Source: a virus. Taken from it: 64,000 nt of DNA. How positions within the stretch are numbered: position 1 is the first letter of the stretch; the number at the start of each line of letters is the position of its first letter. A program made the translations under genes and the position numbers. The notes beneath the pieces are model-generated. The model was not told where the DNA came from. It saw only the letters and a list, made by a program, of their open reading frames with translations, and did no database searches. The stretch spans positions 211,102 to 275,101 of the IMG/VR virus record IMGVR_UViG_3300029258_002750. One strand, given 5' to 3'. Below, one piece after another: positions 25,831 through 33,027 of this stretch.

Positions 25831-27984
25831 GTGACGACCATCATCGCGAAGAACCAGACCGCAGGCGACCTCGCGCTCACGCGCTTGGTTGCGCCCGATG
25901 CCAAGATCCCGGCGAGCGGCCAGGCCCAGCTGACCGACTGGAACGCGCCCTACGAGATCACGATCGACCCGGAGCTGGTCGCCTACATCAACGCCGACCA
26001 GGTGCTCCTGAACATCGACGGCGTGGACCTGACCAAGGCGGAGAGCCTGACGGCCGCCGAGCAGAAGGTCGCGGGCACGAACATCGGCAACCTGGTCGAG
26101 GTTGTGGATGTTGGCGGAAGTGTCGCCGGACTACCGGCGCTGGACGGCTCCTTGCTCACCAATCTGGCGGCCTCCGGCGCCTACCGGCTTCCCCCGAACC
26201 TCGTGCTGGTGGATCCAGCCCAGCCAGCCCTGGTCGGGGTTCGATACCAGACATGGGCCGCCGCCGACACCTACGTGGCAACGCAAACACCGTCCTCCAC
26301 GAACAGGTGGGGCATCCAGATCACCGGCACGAACAGCGAGAACATCGTCGTGCGCCCGTGGGTGGTCATCGTGGGGATGCCAGAAGGGTCCACGAGGCTC
26401 ACCGGCAACCTGACCTCGACGGTCAGCTTCAACGGCACAGGCGACCCCACCATCGGGCTCGTGCGCGAGTGCGAAGTCGCCAGTCTCGCTTTCTCGGCCG
26501 CGAACGAGTGGACCATCTTCCACAACTGCAAGCTGACGGGAGGAACTCCCACCGGAGGTTGGTGCCGACTCGACCATTGCCGCGTGGATGGCGGCAACTA
26601 CTTCAACATGGATCTGATGCAGATCTACCGCAGCATCGTCGATGGTTCCGGCGGCGGCTTCCCGGACGTGGTCCAGGCGCACTGGACCAGGTTCGCGTCG
26701 AACTACACCCTGCGGGGCGGCAACTTCAACTTCTGCGAGATCTTCATCGGCGGCACCACAACCTACCTGGCCGGGAGCTACACGCTCTGGAACTGCGTCA
26801 GCTACGCTGCGCTGAACGCGGCCAGCGCCGGGCATCGGATCAGGATTCTCAACACCATCCTGGTGGGAAACCCCACGATCACCCTCAACCCCGGTGACCT
26901 GACCACGCGCTCGGTCGTGGGGGACTTCGCCGTCTCTAACACAGGCGGCAACTGGACCAACGAGGGCGACTTCTACGACAACACGGCCTCCGGCCTCGCG
27001 GCGGATGAGGTCCAGGCGGCCATCGACGAGATCGTGGCCGGTCTGCCCACTGGCGATGTCGTCGGGCCGGGAAGCTCGACTACCAACAACGTGCCCCAGT
27101 TTGCGGACACGTCCGGCAAGCTCCTGAAGGATGGGCTGACGCCTGGCGGCGCAAATGGTCTGGCCACGCTCAACTCGGGCAGCAAGGTACCGCTGATCCA
27201 GCTCCCAGCTTCGCAGACGCCAGCTGTGGACACGATTCCCGTCTCTGGCTCGGTTCAGCCCACGATCAACCCAGGTTGGCTCCCGGGCGCGTCCGAGAGC
27301 GCGCAGGGCGCTATCGAGATCGCCACCCAGACCGAGACCGACACCGGCACGGACAATACGCGTGCTGTTACTCCGCTCAAGCTAGCTGGTCGAACGGCTA
27401 CAGAAACGCGCGCTGGTATTGCCGAGCTTGCGACTCAGGCCGAGACGGATACCGGTACAGACGATGCCAGGATCGTCACCCCGCTCAAGCTCAAGGGAAG
27501 GGTGCCGCGCACGGACTTCGGCGCATCGGCCAGTGACCCAGCCGGGTCTCCTGTTGACGGGGACATCTACTACAACACGGCGCTCGACAAGGAAATGCGA
27601 TACGACGCGACGAGAGCTAAGTGGCTTTCGGTTGCCGAGGCCGCCTACCAGTTCGGCCGCAACGGAGACACGCCTAGCGGCTCGTTCTATCGCGGTATCA
27701 ACGGGCTTGCGTTTTCTGCTACGCGGGGGCTGACTATGCCGCATGACGGAACAATTGTCGCCCTGGGCTATCACCGGGATGATTCAGATGCTGCAACCTT
27801 TGCGATTAGAAACAATACGACAGCAAGCGTCGTTGTGACAGTCGCCTCGACCGCTAACAAGGGAGTTGACTCGTCACTGAACGCTAACTTCTCGGCCCAG
27901 GACGTTCTCGCTCCCGGCAACAATACGGGCTCTAATACGACCTCCAATGTAATCGGCTGGTTCAAGGTCAAATGGAGGGTGTAG
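25831..27984 (+). CDS. Large tail fibre with beta-helix centre
   Basis: 717 aa, GTG one base after the preceding stop codon. Order of parts: an N-terminal domain (TTIIAKNQTAGDLALTRL to about 75) shared with the next gene; a linker; a right-handed beta-helix-like middle at about 195-360 with repeated short strands (HNCKLTGGTPTGGWCRLDHC, IYRSIVDGSGGG); two copies of the fibre repeat GAIEIATQTETDTGTDNTRA / GIAELATQAETDTGTDDARI, each ending VTPLKL.GR; and the C-terminal KVKWR domain shared with the preceding gene. Codons become noticeably more A/T-ending from about 27580 onward. Confidence 0.65.
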   Translation: MTTIIAKNQTAGDLALTRLVAPDAKIPASGQAQLTDWNAPYEITIDPELVAYINADQVLLNIDGVDLTKAESLTAAEQKVAGTNIGNLVEVVDVGGSVAGLPALDGSLLTNLAASGAYRLPPNLVLVDPAQPALVGVRYQTWAAADTYVATQTPSSTNRWGIQITGTNSENIVVRPWVVIVGMPEGSTRLTGNLTSTVSFNGTGDPTIGLVRECEVASLAFSAANEWTIFHNCKLTGGTPTGGWCRLDHCRVDGGNYFNMDLMQIYRSIVDGSGGGFPDVVQAHWTRFASNYTLRGGNFNFCEIFIGGTTTYLAGSYTLWNCVSYAALNAASAGHRIRILNTILVGNPTITLNPGDLTTRSVVGDFAVSNTGGNWTNEGDFYDNTASGLAADEVQAAIDEIVAGLPTGDVVGPGSSTTNNVPQFADTSGKLLKDGLTPGGANGLATLNSGSKVPLIQLPASQTPAVDTIPVSGSVQPTINPGWLPGASESAQGAIEIATQTETDTGTDNTRAVTPLKLAGRTATETRAGIAELATQAETDTGTDDARIVTPLKLKGRVPRTDFGASASDPAGSPVDGDIYYNTALDKEMRYDATRAKWLSVAEAAYQFGRNGDTPSGSFYRGINGLAFSATRGLTMPHDGTIVALGYHRDDSDAATFAIRNNTTASVVVTVASTANKGVDSSLNANFSAQDVLAPGNNTGSNTTSNVIGWFKVKWRV

Positions 27985-27987
27985 CGT

Positions 27988-28950
27988 ATGACTACGATCA
28001 TCGCTAAGAATCAGACGGCCGGTGACCTGTTGCTGACATTGCTGTCAGTACCAGACACTGTGATTCCAGCCTCCGGCCAAGTCCAGTTGACGGATTGGAA
28101 CACAGTCACAGAAATTCAAAACGATCCCGAACTGCTTGCTTACATTAACAGCGATCAGGTGCTGCTGAACATCGACGGCGAGGACCAGACCAAGGCGCAG
28201 AGTCTTGCGGCCCAGTCCACAGTGTCCTTTCCGGTTGACGACACGACCGAACTCGTCCGCGATCCTGTCGATACAACGAAGCGACTACGGCTAGACGCTG
28301 GGGCGGTCACGACAGGTACAACGAGGATAGTCTCTGTTCCAGACAAGAACGTCACGCTGGACGACGCGGCAGATTCCCGAGATCCGAACACGCACGCGAG
28401 TAGCCACCGGAACGGCGGCACTGACGAAGTAGCCACGGCAACCCCGGCCGCGAACGCGATCCCCAAGGCGGACGGTTCAGCCAAGCTCGATGGATGGGTT
28501 ACTGCCGATGTCGCTGGACCTTCGTCAGCAACGGACAACGCTGTTGCTAGGTTTGACGGTACGACGGGGAAGGTGGTCCAGGGGTCGGACGTAGTCATTG
28601 ACGACGACGGCGCTGTCTCCAACGTCGAGCGGATCGCCTACAAGACGGAGATCAACAACGGAAACAGCGGCGCGACGAAGACTATCGACTGGACAGCCGG
28701 TCAGAAGCAACGTGTGACCATGACAGCCGACTGCACGTTCTCCTTCACGGCGCCCGCCGGGCCTACCAACCTGTTGCTCAAGTTGGTACAGGATGTCACC
28801 GGCGGACACGACGCGACCTGGCCGGGTTCCGTGCTATGGGCGAAAGGCAAGGCGCCGAACCTCACAAACGGCGGCGATGCCATCGATATCGTCACGTTCT
28901 ACTACGACGGGACGAACTACTTCGGCGTGGCGAGCCTGGACTTCAGCTAG
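27988..28950 (+). CDS. Tail fibre protein sharing the TTIIAKNQ N-terminal domain
   Basis: 320 aa, ATG 27988 with no clear ribosome site in the short gap; translation is probably coupled to the upstream gene. The first 70 residues copy the N-terminal domain of the preceding fibre. Next come PDKNVTLDDAADSRDPNTHA then HRNGGTDEVA, a common phage fibre linker, and a head with AVARFDGTTGKVVQGSDVVI and a closing beta domain (TMTADCTFSFTAPAGPTNLL). Role in fibre assembly or receptor binding is inferred. Confidence 0.55.
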   Translation: MTTIIAKNQTAGDLLLTLLSVPDTVIPASGQVQLTDWNTVTEIQNDPELLAYINSDQVLLNIDGEDQTKAQSLAAQSTVSFPVDDTTELVRDPVDTTKRLRLDAGAVTTGTTRIVSVPDKNVTLDDAADSRDPNTHASSHRNGGTDEVATATPAANAIPKADGSAKLDGWVTADVAGPSSATDNAVARFDGTTGKVVQGSDVVIDDDGAVSNVERIAYKTEINNGNSGATKTIDWTAGQKQRVTMTADCTFSFTAPAGPTNLLLKLVQDVTGGHDATWPGSVLWAKGKAPNLTNGGDAIDIVTFYYDGTNYFGVASLDFS

Positions 28951-30654
28951 ATGCCTACCTGGGGACGAACTACTGCCAATCCGACGGAAACGTCGGTCGA
29001 CTGGTGTCGAGCGATGGGCGGGACTTCGCCCAACGTCGACTACATGAAGTTGACCTCGGTCTCGGTCTACGTCGGGTCGCCGCACACCAACCAGGTCCGG
29101 GTCGCCGTGTACCAGGGCGGCGCGCTTGACGATCCGTCCGGCGCAACGCTGGTCTACGACTTCGGCCTCACGTCCGGTTCCGCTACCGATCAGTTCTTGA
29201 CGCTGTCTGTCGTTGGCGACATCGACCTCGCTGCGAACGAGGTCACCTGGATCGCGGTTAAGGGCAACGACAGCGGATTCGATGTCGTCTACCAGAACAG
29301 TTCCGCCGGGGCCGGTGACTTCCAGACGGCGCGAGGTAGGTTCGAGTCTAGCGGCATTTCCTCAAACGAGAACACCGCTTACCCGAGCACGTTCCCGGCT
29401 GGCGGCTCGTTCAGCGACTTCTGGTACAGCTTCTACCTGACCTACATGGTGGAGCCGCCCGATGAGCCTGACGAGCCCTCCAACATCCTGAAGACAGAGG
29501 CACTGACCGAGCAGAGCACGAGCAGTGGCACCTTCGTGGACGTACCTAATTCGTCGCTGACGGTGACACCTACGCGCGACGAGGATGTGTGGCTCGTTTT
29601 CGTGAGCGGGGTGATGCGCTCGTCCAGTACAGCCGAGACCTCGGCCGAGATGCGGCTGCTCATCGACGGGTCCGAGGTCGACTACTGGGGGCATCAGGTA
29701 GATCCGACCACCACGCCGAACGGCGCGGGGTTCTTGATCTTCGACCGTATTACCGGGGTCACGGGCGACCAGGTGATCCAGCCGCAGTTCCGGGCCGCCG
29801 CAGGCACCACGTACGTCAGCCAGCTGCGCGTGGTGGCGGCCCGGCTACCACATGGCGCCGATCTCCAGTTCGCTCGGTCGAACTCAACCGTTCAGACCAC
29901 GGGGGTGAATCAGCAGATCCAGGCTCTCACCTTCACGCCGTCGAGCGCTGGCAACTACTTCGTGTTTGGCAAGGCGTCCATCCAGGAAGCTCCGGGCGGG
30001 AGCACAGCACAGATCTGGGTGCTCGGGGCCGATAGCACTCAGCACCCGAACTCGCCGTCCGGCGTCCACTACTCGAACGCGAGAGACTGCTGGAGCCCCT
30101 TCTCCACAGCGTATCGTGAGAGCTTGGGTAGCGGCTCGCAGACCATCAGTCTGCGGTTCACGTCGAGCGCCTCGGGCACGGAGGGTAGTCAGCACAGGTA
30201 CCGGAAGCTGATGACCTTCCGCGAAGACGTGTGGGACCTGGTGCAGTACGACCTTGAGGCTGCGCAGACGACGACCACGTCCACGTCCTACGTGCAGAAG
30301 AACGCGATCACCACAACTGCGCCGTCAGAGGAGCGGGAGTACCTGGTGATTCAGTCCATGCGCATCTCGGGCGACACGACTGGATCGGGCCGCAAGTCCG
30401 GGGTGATCGCAGAAGACTCCTCCGCCGTGCTGCTCACGAATCATCGGATCAGCCGCAATGGCAGCGCCGACCAGGGCTACCACCACATCGCCGGGGTCGC
30501 GGACGTCAGGACGCGGTCGGTCTCGGCCATCTGCCGTAACGGCGGGATCTCCCCCGACGGCATCACGCTCCAGGCAGCAGAGAGCGTCATCATCGTACTC
30601 AGGTATCCCGCCCTCCAGCGGTGGAACAGTCCGTTCTTTGGAACGGTGGCGTAG
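28951..30654 (+). CDS. Multi-domain beta-sandwich virion protein
   Basis: 567 aa starting at the base after the previous stop. Three similar beta domains are visible: residues 30-170 (VSVYVGSPHTNQVRVAVYQG), then two halves with TSSGTFVDVPNSSLTVTPTR, QTTGVNQQIQALTFTPSSAG and TTTSTSYVQKNAITTTAPSE, each reading as a jelly-roll with a VFGKASI/LVIQSMRISG strand. A PPDEPDEPSN hinge lies near residue 170. No enzyme motif was found. Likely part of the adhesin set. Confidence 0.5.
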   Translation: MPTWGRTTANPTETSVDWCRAMGGTSPNVDYMKLTSVSVYVGSPHTNQVRVAVYQGGALDDPSGATLVYDFGLTSGSATDQFLTLSVVGDIDLAANEVTWIAVKGNDSGFDVVYQNSSAGAGDFQTARGRFESSGISSNENTAYPSTFPAGGSFSDFWYSFYLTYMVEPPDEPDEPSNILKTEALTEQSTSSGTFVDVPNSSLTVTPTRDEDVWLVFVSGVMRSSSTAETSAEMRLLIDGSEVDYWGHQVDPTTTPNGAGFLIFDRITGVTGDQVIQPQFRAAAGTTYVSQLRVVAARLPHGADLQFARSNSTVQTTGVNQQIQALTFTPSSAGNYFVFGKASIQEAPGGSTAQIWVLGADSTQHPNSPSGVHYSNARDCWSPFSTAYRESLGSGSQTISLRFTSSASGTEGSQHRYRKLMTFREDVWDLVQYDLEAAQTTTTSTSYVQKNAITTTAPSEEREYLVIQSMRISGDTTGSGRKSGVIAEDSSAVLLTNHRISRNGSADQGYHHIAGVADVRTRSVSAICRNGGISPDGITLQAAESVIIVLRYPALQRWNSPFFGTVA

Positions 30655-30665
30655 CAGGAGTTTCA

Positions 30666-31739
30666 ATGCCCTCAACCGAATACCCGTTCGTCATTGCCAC
30701 GGACTTCCCAAACGGGAAGGTGAACATCCCACGTCTCTTGGAGGACATCCGCCAGTCGCCCATCAAGACAGCGGTGGACTACATCACAGCGTCGGGCGCC
30801 GCGTGCTCCGTCTGGTTCAAGGCCGAGTTGGACAGCACTGACGAAGGCATCCTGTACGGGGGCGTCTCGCCAGCCAGCGACGAGAGCATCATCGGCTCGC
30901 ACTCTGGCGCCGTTCTGCTCGAAGCGGGCGTGACGAAGATCGTCAACGACGACCAAAGCACCGTCTGGAACCAGCCGCAGACGACGAACAAGACGCCGAT
31001 CTTCAACCCGGACGTCATTCCGCCGAGCTACCTGCTCTACCTGACCGGGGCCTTCGACGATCTCGGTGGCGGGCTGATCGGTGCCGGTGACCAGATCGAG
31101 ATCGAGGCTACCTACGATGGCGGCCCCAAGACGGAGACGCTGGACGGCCAGTACCTCACGCACCAGTACATCGTCGGTGGCGAGATCGGCGTGATTGGGA
31201 CGATCGGCAAGGGGGACTGGGCATCGATGATGGCCTACGCTCCCGCGAGTGCGCCCGAGGACCGGACCGGCACGCACGACGGCAACGCGAACAAGGTGGC
31301 CACCGGCATGGGCTTCAACATCATCGTGCCAGCGCCCGGGAACGACGGCGACTGGAACGTGGATGGGTCAGCGCTGACCGCCGGTGAGATCAACACGGGC
31401 CTGGTTCCGGTGCCGAGCGCAAGCACACCGCAGACCGGCTACTGGAACTGGGACCCGGACGAGGATCCGTCGATCACGCCGGTCGCCAATCCGGGGGCTC
31501 CAGACGGCGCCTATGATCTCTACGACGTGGCAATGCCGCTCGTCCGCCAGGCGAACCGACTCGGTCTGGCGGCGGTGACCGGGAAGAACTGCTGCCCGCC
31601 GAACGTTCGCGGCAAGAAGTTCCTCCCGCACTGGAAGTGCCGGTTCTTCCTGCACCGCGAGACATCGGGCAGCATCGTCGCCCAGTTCAGCATGAAGTTC
31701 GGCCGCAGAAGCACCACGAACCCGAACGACCTGTTGTGA
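30666..31739 (+). CDS. Virion-type protein of unknown function
   Basis: 357 aa, ATG 30666 with AGGAG (30656-30660). It starts YPFVIATDFPNGKVNIPRLL and then VDYITASGAACSVWFKAEL, a pattern seen in phage proteins that precede fibre or appendage genes. The C-terminal 60 residues contain NCCPPNVRGKKFLPHWKCRF, a Cys/basic cluster. The stop overlaps the next start (GTGA). No family named. Confidence 0.45.
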   Translation: MPSTEYPFVIATDFPNGKVNIPRLLEDIRQSPIKTAVDYITASGAACSVWFKAELDSTDEGILYGGVSPASDESIIGSHSGAVLLEAGVTKIVNDDQSTVWNQPQTTNKTPIFNPDVIPPSYLLYLTGAFDDLGGGLIGAGDQIEIEATYDGGPKTETLDGQYLTHQYIVGGEIGVIGTIGKGDWASMMAYAPASAPEDRTGTHDGNANKVATGMGFNIIVPAPGNDGDWNVDGSALTAGEINTGLVPVPSASTPQTGYWNWDPDEDPSITPVANPGAPDGAYDLYDVAMPLVRQANRLGLAAVTGKNCCPPNVRGKKFLPHWKCRFFLHRETSGSIVAQFSMKFGRRSTTNPNDLL

Positions 31740-32344
31740 TCGTCGTAGTCCTCTCGACCCCCAGGTCGTTCCACCTGTCCTCGTGGTTGATCAAGATCGG
31801 GACGGGCTACCCGGCCAGCCACGCGTCCCTGCACATCATGGGACGCGGCCTGTTCGAGGGCGAGCGGATGGTCTTCGAGGCAACTGCGCACGGGATCGGC
31901 CTGGTCCACCCGTCGCGGTGGGACAAGCTGAACCGGCCGGTCGCGGCCTACGAGATGGTCGAGCAGCACGAGGTCATCGGAAGGGCCGCGTTCCGGGAGA
32001 TGTGGAAGAACCTGGGCGCGGATTACGACTGGAAGGGCGCGTTCAGCTTCGCGTTGCGGATCATCGTCGCCAAGCTCTATGGCGTGACGGTCCCAGTGGA
32101 GGATACCCCAGAGAAGATGTTCTGTTCTGAGCTGGTGGCAAGGTGGCTGAACGAGGTGCAACTCCGGCTCGACCAACCCCAAGACGCGCTCCGCCCTGAC
32201 GACGTATCGCCAGCGGGATTGTCAGCCGTGCTGGAGCGTTCCGAGCTTTTTCGGAGCGTGCCATGCGAACCCTCGTTGTCAGCGATCTTCACCTCGGAGC
32301 CCCCGGACGCCTCCCCCAAGCGGACGGAGAACTCTGCAACTTGA
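31736..32344 (+). CDS. Permuted NlpC/P60-like hydrolase (YiiX/DUF830 type)
   Basis: 202 aa, GTG 31736 in a GTGA junction. The chain has the permuted papain-like order: TGYPASHAS with His29, then VFEATAHG with Glu48, then FCSEL with Cys130. This His-(Glu)-Cys order, instead of Cys first, marks the YiiX group of NlpC/P60 enzymes, which hydrolyse amide or thioester bonds in peptidoglycan, lipids or peptides. No signal peptide. Its last 28 codons overlap the start of the next gene by 82 bases. It could act on the cell envelope at entry or lysis; substrate is unknown. Confidence 0.65.
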   Translation: MIVVVLSTPRSFHLSSWLIKIGTGYPASHASLHIMGRGLFEGERMVFEATAHGIGLVHPSRWDKLNRPVAAYEMVEQHEVIGRAAFREMWKNLGADYDWKGAFSFALRIIVAKLYGVTVPVEDTPEKMFCSELVARWLNEVQLRLDQPQDALRPDDVSPAGLSAVLERSELFRSVPCEPSLSAIFTSEPPDASPKRTENSAT

Positions 32345-32955
32345 TCCACCGGGGCGACTGGGGGCAGATCGTCCTCCTGGGCGACGTCTTCGATCTGTGG
32401 GCCGCGCCCTTCCATAAGATCGCGAGGATGCACGCAGCGGTGCTGGCGGTGCTCGAGGCAGCCGAGTGCACCGTCACCTACGTTCCCGGCAATCACGACG
32501 ACGCGTTTCGCGGCCTCAGCTACCTCAACTCGTTCCAGACCGTCTGGCCCTACTATCGCTTCAGCTCGGGCGGGAAGTGGGTTGTCGCAGCGCACGGAGA
32601 TACCTACGACGAGTTTGAGGGTGTTCCGTCCAGGTTCGGTGCGTGGGCTTCTCGACTGGCCGACCGCGTTGCCCGCTGGTTCGCTGGCCCGGGTGTCTCG
32701 ATCACCAGGAGCTTCCGGTACTCGTATGCCGAGCGAGGACCGGGGCGGTCGAGCTACGTTGCCCCGATCCACAGCAAGGCGGCGGCCGACCTCGACGGGG
32801 ACATCGTCCTCATCGGCCATACCCACGTCCCTACGACCCGCGAGGAGCACGGCGAGAAGATCCTGGTGAACACAGGCGATTTCGGCCCGGAGCACATGAC
32901 CTACGTGGTCGTTGAGGACGGCCGGGCGGAGCTGCGCTCAATCGACCCGTCCTGA
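32263..32955 (+). CDS. Metallophosphoesterase, LpxH-like (UDP-2,3-diacylglucosamine pyrophosphatase family)
   Basis: 230 aa, ATG 32263. All five calcineurin-type metal motifs are present: SDLHLG (7-12), GDVFD (40-44), GNHDD (76-80), HGD (111-113) and GHTH (185-188). Spacing and the GDVFDLW and GNHDD wording match the LpxH/YbbF branch that cleaves UDP-2,3-diacylglucosamine in lipid A synthesis, but the length and distinct middle region (SRLADRVARWFAG) leave other phosphoesters open. It sits between fibre genes, right after the NlpC-like gene that it overlaps, which suggests a paired envelope function. Activity is predicted, not shown. Confidence 0.78.
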   Translation: MRTLVVSDLHLGAPGRLPQADGELCNLIHRGDWGQIVLLGDVFDLWAAPFHKIARMHAAVLAVLEAAECTVTYVPGNHDDAFRGLSYLNSFQTVWPYYRFSSGGKWVVAAHGDTYDEFEGVPSRFGAWASRLADRVARWFAGPGVSITRSFRYSYAERGPGRSSYVAPIHSKAAADLDGDIVLIGHTHVPTTREEHGEKILVNTGDFGPEHMTYVVVEDGRAELRSIDPS

Positions 32956-32986
32956 TAGACAGAAGGGCACGCCGGGACGCGCTTTG

Positions 32987-32992
32987 TATAAT
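32987..32992 (+). promoter_or_regulatory. Candidate promoter with consensus TATAAT
   Basis: TATAAT, preceded by TTTG, stands 35 bases before ATG 33028 in the only gap between 23350 and 38233 long enough for a promoter. There is no recognisable -35 (AGGGCA at the 17-base spacing). A ribosome site GGACAGGAG follows. Confidence 0.4.
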
Positions 32993-33027
32993 GCCCGTTC
33001 GTAGCGGACGGACAGGAGTCGAGCAAG

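Noticed and set aside
31736-32344. Calling the NlpC/P60-like protein the endolysin
   Set aside because: No signal peptide, cell-wall-binding part or adjacent holin; substrate cannot be read from the motifs.
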